Shown here: positions 1 to 12,100 of the stretch, piece after piece
Numbering within the stretch: the stretch's first letter is position 1
Layout: every line of letters begins with the position of its first letter
NCBI GenBank assembly: GCA_036583965.1
Contig: JAZBQD010000017.1
Location: 22,292,385-22,356,384, forward strand
Source of the DNA: Prunella strophiata
Taxonomy: Eukaryota > Chordata > Aves > Passeriformes > Prunellidae
Direction: 5' to 3'
DNA: 64,000 nucleotides
Notes under the pieces: generated by a model
What the model was told of the DNA's origin: nothing
The model's database searches: none
Seen by the model: only the letters and a program-made list of their open reading frames with translations
Program-made: the position numbers and the translations under genes

Positions 1-1686
1 ATTAAGCAGCCAGGAGCATGTGTCCCTATATCTAGAAGAGCCATGCAATCACTGGTTCCCTGTGTTATAATCACATCAGCACTAGATGATTCTAGATTAA
101 GTCCCACAAGACTGAATTTTTATGTGTGTAACTGACAGGGTGCCTGTGCAAACTCAGTGCCACTGTGGGTACATGAGTAACTGATAAAGGAGGAGATCTT
201 GCACCTAAATCTGTCCTGCTCCCTCATCCCTAGAATGTCTTTTGTCTCCCTCTTCCTGGATCTTCCTGGAGGGTTTATTTTCTAACCACACTTCAGGGGA
301 TGCAAGCTAGCCATGTGAACACACAGCATCTGAGCTTCCTTACCTTCAGTAAGACAGGTTCCTTTGGAAAATTTATTTCTGTTTTTGGTTCAGCTGATGC
401 CATACTCATAGCAGAAACCCTGCAAAATCACACAACACTACCATCTGTGCAGGCACAAGCCCTCTTGCCAAACGTCTGTCACTGAGATGATACAGGAAGA
501 AAACAGTTATATTTTCTTGCCAAAACACACACACATGCTACATCTATGCAGACAACTGTGCTATTATCTGATGGCTGGTGAGTGCTCCATGCCAGACCAT
601 TTAAGTTGAAATGCACATGGTAAATGTCTGGACACCTAATGCTCTGCTCCCTGCTGATGCCAGGAGTTGCATTGTGCATGTATTTGGTGAGAGAAGAAGA
701 GGAGAGTTGCCAGATGGCCTAATAAGGTGCCATCAAAACTGGTTAGATCTCAGCTCTGATGTCTCTTTCCATCTCTGCATGCTTCTTCTAGAGCACAGGC
801 AGTTCCTCATGCAGAGCCTGTTGCTGCTCATAATGCAAATCAGCAGTCACCTTCTCAGTGGCACTACATCAGAAAAACCAGTGTCTGTATTCATTCTCCC
901 TCTGTGGAGGCAAAAAGTACTAATCTTCCCCCAGAACTACTGTAAACAAAGAAGATAAAGATATCTGCAGTATCTGAAAATCCACAGATTCTGCTCATCT
1001 TCAACTGTTTCTTACTAATTTTTGTTCTAGCACATGCAGCAAAGACACTGACACACACCAGGCTCCTGGCAGATCCCACTGTTGTCCAGAAAGAACAAGG
1101 ACTTTAGATGCTGTTTAGAGGCCACCCAGCTCTCATTGGGTGAGCCAGGACATACTTTCTGCTGGCCTGCAAGCATCAGGGGCCTGATGCAGCACCAATG
1201 TGGTCTGACCAATTTCTGGTCTGCTGAATAGTTTCATAACCACTTTTTACAACTGTGTAAGCAGACCTGTCTCCAGCAGGGGCTCCAGACCCTTTAGACT
1301 GAACAACACAGATGCTGTGGAGAGGTGACCCCCACAACAGATGGCATTGCAGAGTAGGATACAGCTTAGCACTGTTTTTGTAGCATGGGCAATGTTTGTC
1401 TACTCAATAATTTCTCCATGTGACCCTTTGCACATGAGAACTTCTGACCACCCTGAGCCTTCAGGGACATTTCTGAGTGTCCCTCACCAAGGTCCAGACA
1501 CACAGAAATCTTCCAAAAGCAGATGAATGGCATCATCTTGTCCGACAGAGTTAATGGTTCCATGGCTAGTGGCATTCTATCTCAGTGCTTCTGCCTGCTT
1601 TTCCTTTTTTTCTGCATTTTTTAAAATGTACACATTTAAAGCATGTTTTTTTTCTACAGTCCTGTTTAATTTACTATTTTGCATGG
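1..1686. other. Gene-free single-copy-looking segment
   Basis: I see no gene, RNA or recognisable repeat here. Only short chance open frames occur (longest 115 codons at 611-958), without homology I recognise. Confidence 0.6.
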
Positions 1687-2466
1687 TGTGGTGGTTTAAA
1701 AATAGCTTAGAATTAAACTCCAGATAAGATGTTCCTGTTCCCCCCACTCCAGTTCCAGTGAGAGGGGAACAAAGATTGAGATAACAATGGGTTGAGATAA
1801 CAATTTACTGAAAACAAACAGCAACAAAATAAGAAACACAGAAAAATGGCACAAAAGTATGCCAAAGAGAAGGTGCTTTATACACAGAAGGTGTTCACCA
1901 CCTCAGCTCAGTGTGCTTGGCTGCTGAGACAAAGACAAGATGGCAGATGCTCTCCCCAGATGGCATTCTCAGTCCCCAAGCACAATACAGTGAAAAAAAA
2001 TGATGGACAAACCTCCCAAAAGCTGGAATAGTCTAGGCTGTGTCGCCCGATTTCAACTGCTGCGCTCAACTGTGCTTAGTAGCATCAGCTTGGCCCGGGT
2101 CTTCTCCACTGGGCTTGGCTCGGCTGGGCTCAGGCTCAGGCTCACTTTCATTCCCCATGGCTCTTCCCACACTGCTGCCATGGTGCTCTGCTGGGCTCAG
2201 CTGTGCTTGCTGCTTGGAGCAGCATTCCTCCTGAGGGACAGGAAGGGACAGGCCATGGCAGGGGAGGGACAAAGTCTGCAGTGCTGGTCCTGGAAGCTTC
2301 CCTGAGGAAGAACAAAACAGTGCTGCTTCTGCAGTGCATTCAGTTTTTCTCCCCCCAAAGCCACAGCCCAGTGATGATGGGGATGGTGCAGAATAGCAGC
2401 CCAGCTGTGCCTGCATGGCCACAGGCTCCACCCCTTCTCAGCCCCCACAAGCAAAGCTGGGAGACA
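1687..2466 (-). mobile_element. Avian ERVL-like solo LTR (minus strand)
   Basis: Read on the minus strand, this begins TGTCTCCCAGC (2466) and ends TTTTTAAACCACCACA (about 1687). Just before the end it has a pyrimidine-rich part with TTATCTCAACCC and a CCCCTCTCACTGG..GTGGGGGGAAC block. That is the layout of avian ERVL LTR 3' ends. The two ends are approximate, because the flanks TGGTG and TGGCA are only a weak target duplication. No internal retroviral genes follow, so it looks like a solo LTR. The open frames within it are chance. Confidence 0.5.
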
Positions 2467-2521
2467 TGGCAACAAGTGTAACTAAAAGTTATTGCTAGTG
2501 CATTAGGAGTTTTGAGGTGAA

Positions 2522-3505
2522 TAATCATAGAGGTATAGGAATGTTTGGGTTGGAAGGGACCTTAGAGATCATCTAGTCCCAACTCTTTGCCACGAACAGG
2601 GGCCCCTTCTGCTGGACCAGGCTGCTCAAAGCCCCATCCAGCCTGGCCTTGGACACTTCCAGAGATGGGGCATCCACAGCTTCTATCTGCAACCTGTGCC
2701 AGTGTCTCACCATCCTCAAAGCAAAGGATTTCTTCCTAATATCTAAACTAACCCCGCCCTGTTAACTAACCCTTTTAACCTGTTTTGGTTAAAAGGCATT
2801 CCCTCTTATCCTATCACCCCATGCCCTTGGAGAAAGTTCCTCTCCACCTCTCTATTAGAACCCCTTTAGGCACTGGAAGGTACCCATGAAATCTCCCCAA
2901 AGCCTTTTCCTCTCCAGGCTGAACAGCCCTAGCCATCTCAGCCTGTTCTTGTAGAAAGGTGCTCTGGCCCTCTAATGATTGTCATGTCATGGCATTCTCT
3001 GGACTTGCTCCATCAGGTCCAAATCTTTCTTATGTTGGGGGTCCCAGAGCTGGATGTAGTGTTCCAGCTGGGGTCTCAGCAGAGCAGAGCAGAACAAAGG
3101 GGCAGAATCCCCTCCCTCCCCTGCTGCCCACGCTGCTTTGGATGCAGCCCAGGACATGTGTGGCTTTCTGGGCTGTGAGTGCCTGTGGCTGGGTCATGTC
3201 CAGCCTCTCATCCCCCAGTCCTGCTCACAGGGCTGGTCTTGATCCATTCATCCCCCTGCCTGTGTTTGTCCTTGGGATTGCCCCAGCCCAAGTGCAGCAC
3301 CTTGCACTTGGCCTTGTTTAACTTCATGCATCAGCCCACCTCTCAGGTATCCCTTCCCTCCAGAGTGCCAGCCACACCACACGGCTCAATGCTGGCAGCC
3401 AGCGTGCTGAGGGTTCTCTCAATCCTCTGTCCACATCATTGAGAAAAATGGTAAACTGCATCAGTCGAAATACCTGTCCCTGAGAAACTCCACTCACATC
3501 ATGCT
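2522..3505 (-). mobile_element. CR1 LINE fragment, 3' end, minus strand
   Basis: The plus strand shows the reverse complement of the CR1 3' region: a decayed AATCATAGA tail, then TTTGGGTTGGAAGGGACC, GATCATCTAGTCCCAAC, CCAGGCTGAACAGCCC and GTCCCAGAGCTGGATG. It is about 1 kb, 5'-truncated and has multiple indels, so it is old. The homology fades near CCTGTCCCTGAGAAACTCC at about 3473-3500. Confidence 0.9.
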
Positions 3506-3694
3506 ACATGCAGGATTTGTCTTAAAGCTCCTCCAGGTATAATTGCCTTCTAGTTTTTTTAAAGTAGCAATAAGCATCTCGTGCTGCCAGTCTTGTGTGT
3601 GCATTCTCTTCCTGTAGAAATTTGGACCTTGGAACAAAGTGTCCATACATAAATAGCCACATTTTCTTATACATAGCCATCTTACTTAGACAAC

Positions 3695-3717
3695 TTTTTT
3701 TTTTTTTTTTTTTTTTT
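3695..3717. repeat. T23 homopolymer
   Basis: An uninterrupted run of 23 T seen directly. No retroposed gene or target duplication is obvious beside it. Confidence 0.9.
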
Positions 3718-5619
3718 CTGTCTAATTAGTCTTTTTGAAGAATAATTAGTTGAAGTGAAGTAGTGAAGGTTGTAACACAGCAAGCCATCAGGCTACACCA
3801 CAAAGAAATGGTATGGATCCTTTCACGAATAGCTGCCTTTTTTCATTTCACTTCAGTGCACACTGCACCAAAGCAAGCCACCACAGAATTACAGACCCCA
3901 CTTTGCCACCTTCAAAGTTTATCTGAAGAGGCAGCATGCCATAGTGTCCCTCAGAAACTTCTGCATCAATTGCAGTCACAACACCCTTCAGCAACATTGT
4001 GAACACAATGTTCAGATATATTTAGCCACAACTGAGCTCAGAAGATTCTGTCGCTTTTGCGAGACCACTCTGGGGAAGCACTCCGGATTGCCTGAGCCAA
4101 ATTCCTCAGTGCTGATTCCCCTGCTACACTGAAGGCCTCATAGTGCAAGGCTGCACCCAGCATGTGCACACTGCTGCTGGTTATCCAGCCATTCCACTGC
4201 CTGTGGCAGCATGGCAGTTCTTAAAGCAGCAATCTACTTTAATCAGTGTACAAAGGGAAAAGTGAACGTAGCGGAGTTACCAGAATTTTACCAATTTGCT
4301 TACCTGAACCTGCATTAAACACCTTAACCATTAACCACCCACTGCATACTTACTTTTAGACCAACAGAAGCTCATTAACTTCAACCTCTGTGAAGACAGT
4401 TTAATCCAAGCTATAATGTTTAATCCAGCAGGTTTACTGTGCGTGTGTAACAGACAGTGAAAGCACCTGGTAGCACCTGGCCACCACCTGTACATACCTC
4501 ACTTCCCTGTCTCTTCATCCAAAGGTCTTCCTTTCTTCCTTCCACTTGTCACTGGGAAAACAGCAGGATCTCTAACAGGATACTTTTTACATGTTTTATG
4601 AGCACAGTCCAGCTGCTAGCACCAAACATCAAGAAGGGCTTTTATTGGCAGAATTTGCCAGGTGGTGGAAATACACTCCCATAATACCTGGTGAAAAGCA
4701 TGTTCCTCTATATCTCACCCATGATGTCACTTATCTCTTACTATCCTGCAATATCCTGCATTGATGTCCTAAAAATAACACACATTGCTGTTCCCTAGAT
4801 AGCACTTTTCAGGGGGATTTGGCTTTTTCCTTTTTCTCATGTTCCTCTGGCAGAACTCTAGACACTCTGACCTCCAGTTGGGATCTTTCACTTTCATAAT
4901 ACAGGGGCTTTATTAGCTTTAGTTTTCTGGTCTTTTCATTTTAAAATCTCTTGAACAGAAAAACTTCACATCTGAAAAGCCTGTCTTAAAAGATGCATAT
5001 TCTTGGATTCATACTTTATTCTAGATGAACTTTAAAACAAAACAATGTGGGAAGCAGACCTTACTGCTGAAATTCTGCATGCAAAATAAATAATTTCAAG
5101 CCAAATTGTGCCTGGAATTGAGGTTCAGGAAAATGACTTCCAAAAGGCTCTCCAAAATGGCTCTAAGAATGTTAGGCTTTCAGTCCTACTATATTGAGAT
5201 TAAATGAATACATGGTTCAAGTCAAGCTTGCTTTTAAGTACATTCCTGAGCAGGGAAGGACTTATTTAAGCAATTGTTTAAATGTTTTCCTGAAACACAA
5301 CCCCAGAAGTTAGGAGGGTATGACAGCAACTATATTTTGGTCACCTGATTTGTACTCTGCTAATCAAAATGCAGCACAGGTGCATGGGAACTCCCCAGCT
5401 ATGCAGATAGTCATACTTGAAAAACATGAGAAACTAAATGTGCATTTTTTATACAACATGCTTTGAAATGCCACATAAATTGTTTTCACTTGATTGAAAG
5501 AAAAGAGTCAACTTTGCAGAAAACAATTTATTAAATACATAAGACTTGGTTGCTACACCTAATTACAGACAAAATACTGTGAATAAAGCATGCACTTACC
5601 ACAGACATCAATGACTGTT

Positions 5620-5700
5620 TTGATTTACTTTAAATGGTCTTTATTTCTGTAAGTTAAGGCTGTACTAATACAAATTTTAAAAATCAAAAATACAAAGTCA
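5620..5700 (-). terminator. Candidate distal poly(A) signal
   Basis: The minus strand has a U-rich run (TTTGTATTTTTGATTTTT), then CAGAAATAAAGACC at about 5649-5636, resembling a 3' UTR end. If used by KIAA1958 the 3' UTR would be about 14 kb and would include a CR1 copy. It could instead belong to an unseen transcript or be chance in AT-rich DNA. Confidence 0.25.
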
Positions 5701-8700
5701 CACTACAATAGTAGCAAACATTGTACAGACACTGAAACCAATCTCTAATGAAGCAGAACCAGACTTCTTAAAGATTATCGTAAGAGTATAAAAATGGAGG
5801 TGAAGTGCAATAAAGATCTGAATATCTCTGGAATTTACAGACCAGTAACAGTGAATGTCATACTCCAGTTAGCACAAACTGAATCCATTGTTTTCAAAAG
5901 CCTAATTATCTGACAACTAAGCAATAGAGAAAACTCATAAATACTACCTTAAGAAAAAACCCTCTTGGTGATTTTATTTTCTTCTTATTGAGGGCACTCC
6001 TGTACTCAAATACTTAAAGAACATTTTTTAAGAAGACATTGTGGCAGACAACAGTACAACACACATTTGTTTAGTCTATCCCCATTAAAAAATAGTGGAA
6101 TGTCTTGAAGAAGAAAAATACATCAAAAGAAAAAAAAAAAAAATTAACTGACACAAGTGACAGACAACTTTGTTGACTGTATCAGTCTTCACCAGCGAAG
6201 GACTTTACCATGTAGGAAGTTTGCTTCTTAAAAATATGGTGCAGGCATGGCACTGTGACATTCACATAGGTCAAAACTTATCCAGCTGATGAGTAAAAAA
6301 ATTGCCAGCTCTGGAAACACCATTGGGGATCTAAGGTTCAAAGTAGGTTATGAAATCTTTCTTCATTTACAGCCACGAAGCCTTTTTGCTTGTTTTTCTC
6401 CTGTTGCTGTGCAGGTACAGAAATAGGGTAATTTGAGGACAATGGGGTCAAACAGTTAACTGAAAATGGACTAGCTGACAATGTTGCTCACATTTTCAGA
6501 AAATGATCCAGTAATCTCCCCCTTCCCCCCAGATTTCTAGATTTGCAGAGCTTAATGCATTAAAATACATCAAAATATTGCTTCTCCCTAATAAATTTCT
6601 GTTCACTTAATCTCACAAATGCAGGAGCAAGGGATCTATGTAAGAAGGTGCCCTGTGTACTGGCAACTGCATTTGGAGTGGATGATACATAGCACTCCTC
6701 ATGCTAAAATCTCTGCCTTAAATAGCTGATTACAGCTGGGGCTTGCAAGGGGGTCTAAAAAAAGCTAGGTCCCAAAATTCCACTGGGGTGTGGATAGATA
6801 ATTCTTTCCTGTATCCTTTCAGCAGCATAGGCTAAGCTATATTTAAAAGGAAAAAGGAAGGCTGGTCTGCAATATAATGCACATCAGACAAAATGCAGTT
6901 ACAGGACTGACAGTATGTACACTGAAGGAATCACTGCGATTGGAAGGTTGTATCTAAACCAGCACACCATTAATATGATCTAGTTTGCATCTTGAAACTG
7001 ATGAATTGTGGTGAAAAGCAAACAAATGTAACTAGAGACTGAACATGCCACAGGCAGCAGGCTAGATCAGGTCTGCACCTACAGAACCCTCACTGCATTT
7101 CCAGTGTGCAAACTGGGAACAAAGGATGTTGATGGCTTTTCTGACTCAAATCTAAGCTGGAGATAATGCAGATATACCTAGCTTCACAATGGAAAATAAG
7201 AATATGGGGAAAAAACACCTGCTGTGCTGCAATATGAAGTTTTTTGGTGAATTAGGCCAACATATAGAAGTTAGAAAGACAAATTGGTAAGACAATTAGT
7301 GCAATGGTGAGACCACTGAGGCTCTGATCTACTCATAAATAGAAGAAATGTAGGATGCAAAACCGTGCCTTGAATATTTAATATTGGGGCCACACAGGCA
7401 GTTCTGTGGAGTGAAAACTCTTCACTCATACTAGTGGAAGCACATGTTCATGTGTAAATGGCTACTAGACAACCAAAACTATTGAGAACCACACTGTAAC
7501 TGGTCCCAGCTGGCCCCTCATCTGCTAAAGCAAGTCTGAAGAAGCTTCCAGTTTTTAAAGAACAATTATAAGACCTAACATTTCTGAAGAGAGCCCTATT
7601 CCCTCCAACTGATAGAAACTGAGCTGCTGCAAAAGGCTTCTCAATATTCTATCACTTGTGGAAGGTTTTAATCTTCAGCTGGCGTCTTAAATTCATCAGC
7701 TTGTGGGGGACCAGCTTGCAACCTACTACACAGGATGATTTTCAGTGTATTCTGTATGCTTTCTTTAATATTGCCTTTTGTAAATGTCCTGGGTATCACT
7801 AAAAGGAACAACTACATTGAAAAATTTGGCATAAACATTAACTTTTGGAAGCGTTACATCACAAGGGCTATCAATTTTCCTGCTTGGAGACAGAGATGAC
7901 TTCAGACCAGTATTTTTAAGGATGAACTCAATGTACTCTTATTTTTCCCAACCATGCAATTTTTCTCATAACTTGCTATTTTGATTTGAAAAGTCTTTTC
8001 AAGACAGCTTTCATGTCTCAACAGAGATAGAAAACTGGTGGTCAGTCTCTTCTTTTTCCATAAAAAAGAATTTATCTTAAAGACCAGCTTAGGTATAGTG
8101 AACCATGCGTGGTGGCTGGGAAATCCACCAGAGGTGAGTATCTCACATTTCCCTCTTGCCTGTTTGTTGTATGAGTACAGTATGATACAATTCAGCCTGT
8201 CAGAATCTTACAAAGATCAAAATGAAAGCATATGCTTGTGTGCATTTACAATACTGCCAGATTTTAGGCAGAGGGTAGAGGAGGAACTGAAAATGCAATG
8301 TCAGAATTTTGATAAACAGGGCTTGTTTGCCATGGGAGCAGTTGGAAAGAAAGAGACCAAAAAATCTTGGACATGACTTTCATCCAGGTCTCATTTGGCA
8401 GCAATGTGTGGCTTCCGTAGAGGCAGAGCAGAGACTGGAATCCACCACTTGACCAGGCTGACACTTGTTTACAAGAGCCAGCTCACAACTGCTATGAGAG
8501 CTAACAGTTTCCTATGGTAATCAGAGGACTGCTTAATTAAATGGTGTTTTAGCATGCTCCAAAATTACTTGAGCAGGCCTGGCTATTCATTAGATCCATT
8601 ACCAATGGGAACATTTTGGTGCTACACATTCCCTCATACCCCTCACAGTTGGTAGACTGCTGCTGCAGGAGTTGTGGCAGGAGAAGATGGCTTCCTTTCA

Positions 8701-9127
8701 CCTCTATTAAAGGTTTTCCAAATTAAAATCAATGAGAAGACACTTAAAAGAAAGACGGAGAGTTAAATATTTTTTTCCCTTTTACTTTTTTTTAAGCTTC
8801 AAACTGGTAAATGATAATCTGTGCAGACAAGATATTAGAAATTTGGCACATCCCATCTACCACAACATATTGATTCCTTCTACAGAAGGCACTAAATACT
8901 GGCATAAACCAAGAAATGATCAGCAGAATGCAGTTTTAGTATGACACACAAAAATTCTGCTAACTGGCACTGCCTCATAGTACAATTTTCACTTACCTAA
9001 AATGGTGGTGATTATAGCAGCAATGGTTAGGATTTTTACAAGTATCACGTAAACATACAAATGTCAGAACATCTAGAAGACATGCAAAATTTCAAGAGCA
9101 ACATCACTGAATCACACAATGCATAGA

Positions 9128-9131
9128 ATTA

Positions 9132-9178
<47 letters not shown>
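9128..9178. repeat. (ATT)n microsatellite, about 17 units
   Basis: Fifty-one bases of ATT repeats with one interruption (GTT, third unit). It is preceded by GAATCACACAATGCATAGAATT, which resembles the reversed tail of a CR1 copy and may have seeded the repeat. Confidence 0.95.
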
Positions 9179-9180
<2 letters not shown>

Positions 9181-12100
9181 AGACAGTGTAATATTTTTAA
9201 TAAACAAAATATTTTTTAAAACCTACAAACAGTTTTACAAACTGTTCTTAAAAAAAAGTTGTTAAAGTCAGTGAGTGAGTGTTACCCTTTTAGAGGTTTA
9301 ACTTTAAGAATGAATTGGTCACTATGGAGAATTCAGTTAGGTGGAAATTTAGTTATACTTAAGCAACATATGTCAGTCAACTGCTGTTTTGGAAGAAATG
9401 TGCTAATCTTGTCAATTTACAAAATGGCAAAAAAATACATTCACCTTAAAAGATTACAAAGATTAAAGATTGCATGCAGGGAAAGACAAAATCCTTGCGT
9501 TAGCTGTTTCTCCTAGCACTGCTCGCCAAGGGTTGTCATGGCAAAAATGCTTTTCAAAGGCAGAGTTAAAGCCTGCAAGATAATTGAAACAAATGGAAAA
9601 GATTTTCTAATTCTGGTGTAAAAGTAGGATATTAAAGGATAAGGATTACGCTTGCCTTCTTTAGAAAAAAGGACAAAAACTTCCATTGTGTTTGCCAGGC
9701 TTTTCCACTGCCTTTCCACTGCTTTTTGTTGCACTTGGATATCCTGCCACTTGTTTTTCTTTCAGTATTGAGTAGTTTTTCTGCCCAGACAGGTCTTGAG
9801 ACAAACCCTGAGATGGATGGGCCACACGGACAAAAACAAACTCTGAAAACACATCTGTGGCCAAGTGATGTCCCCTCCTGCACACCTCAGACTCATTTCC
9901 AGAGGAGCTAGTCATGTGCTGGGGGGGGAAGTGCAGGAACAGCCCGAGCTTGGTGGAAGCAGAAGTATGGGCACACACTTCTCACAGCGCTCTGCAGAAG
10001 TGGCACCAAATTCTCTCTGGCAGCAGCACCACCCAGCTTGCAGGTACTGCCATAAATAGGTGCAAAATCGGGTTGTCACCATTTCCTCCACTGACAGCTT
10101 TCAGATTTCATTAAGACATTTCATTTCATATTTTGTCTGCAGACCTCTGAATGCCTTGGACACTTCAGCACCTGCATTTCACATCCATGCCCCCAGTCTT
10201 GTGCAGAGGAACCCAGGCTTTCAACCTGCTTACAGAGAAAGCTCCTGAAGAAGGCAAAGCTTCCAAGATCTGAATCATAGGCACCAGGCAGAAAACAAAA
10301 GTCTGCACAAAGCGACTGACACTGCAGCCATTGTTCAGTGCACCTTTAGCCTTAGAGACACTAGGATATTTGTCTCCATACACAAAAGTTATCAAAATCA
10401 ATTTGAAGCCATTTAGTATTGATCCTTGCCTTCTAAGATATGCACCACTGAAGACAGTCAGGCAACATCTCCTCCATCACTTTGTTTTCAGGCTGGAAAT
10501 TTACATATATAAAGTGAATTAAATGCATGACAGTAGAAGAGAAAGAGGAATCCCAGCAGGAGCAATGTGGAGCAGACCAAAAAGCTACACATGATCTAGG
10601 CCAGCTGAGAACATGCTACAGTGGTAACAAGGGCAATCTCAGCAAGATTACAACTTTCAGAAAGCAGATCAAATTCTAGGGATGAGGAGTGTCAAAGAGT
10701 TTTATTTGTTCATTAAAAAAAAAAAAAAACCAAACGAAAAAAGAGAAAAAGAAAGATAAAAGCAGATGAAGTGGCAAAAATAGTAACTGTTAAATTAATT
10801 AATTATTTTAAAGCCTTTAGTTTTCTATTTTTTCCTAAACATTTTGCATTTTCTTGATGTTTTTTCCTTCACTTGATTGTAATGTTATTGTCTTGACACT
10901 TACAGACTGTATCAAACAGTAATAACCAAAAAGAACTCACTATTGGATTCCTACAGCTTTGTTTAAAAGAGCTTAACACCTCCTCTCACTCCAAGTGAAA
11001 CCACCCCACTGAATTTCAAAAGTAGCACCTACCTTACCAGTACCTTAAATGCTGTGAAAGAAACCTCTTTTAATTACAAAAGATCAGATTGAAATCTGAA
11101 ATGGTACTGTTTTTTCAGATAGTGAGAAATGCTGTCTAATGAATGCTGAGCACAAGAATAAAAGATTAGCCAAAAGCATCCTAGTATCTTTGAAAGAGTT
11201 AAGTCCATTTTTTAATGCACACACAACTCATGTAGTGGCATTTGTATAATAAAATAAATGGAGTTTTGTATGCATTACCAAATACCATTAACCAATTGAG
11301 TGAGAAAACAGAGGAAATAAATTAATTTCTTGAGACAGAGATCCATCAGTTCACGTAGCAAGAAAATTTTGTGGCAAACTCATATTTTCCCACATCAGTT
11401 TAGGAATTAAAGCTTTAGACATTGTCACTGCTTCAAATATGTTCCACTTGAGAGGATAGTGTAAAACTTTTCAACAAACTCAGTGGTGTCTCTGGGCTGT
11501 GGGGCTTCACAGCTCTGCAGGATTTTGCCACTGCAAATGCCTCTCTGCTGCTTCCAGGAAGAGTCAAGGTGCTGGGGAAAAATGGCAACGGGGCTTTGCA
11601 GGGCATCAGCCACAGTGCAGTGGGGAGGAACAGGCTGGAACCTGGTTTGCAGGAGTGCAGCTGGAAGCAGTGCAACCATGCAACTCACCGGGGGCTCAGA
11701 GAACGCGGACGTGTCCCCAGAAGGGCCACTCCTTCACCAGCTCGAGTTACGCTCCTGTGAAAGAGGTGGAGCACTGATGTCCCTGGGGGCCCTTAGCTTT
11801 CCAAAACCCTTGAAGAGATCAAGCACAATCTCCTGTGTTTTTCACGTGCTGTCCTTTGGAAAGTTGCATCATTTAATTGTGCTTAAGGCCTTCTCCCTTC
11901 TTGGGCTGCAGATGCTCAGCTGATAGGGATGTCCTTGAAAAGCTGCCCTTGGGCTCTCTGTTTTTGGAGAATCGTGCCACAACCTTCACGTTGGCTCTGC
12001 ACAGAGCAAACAGACAGCTGGAACACACCAGCTATTACAGTGTCCACAACCGCCAAGACATGGCTCAGCACATGGGGACCATCACCAGAAAGCATAGTAC

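Noticed and set aside
2066..2481. Overlapping frames of 92-121 codons
   Set aside because: They lie within the ERVL-like LTR on both strands.
11483..11923. 146-codon plus-strand frame
   Set aside because: Overlapping frames of similar size in two plus and two minus phases show only a local lack of stops.
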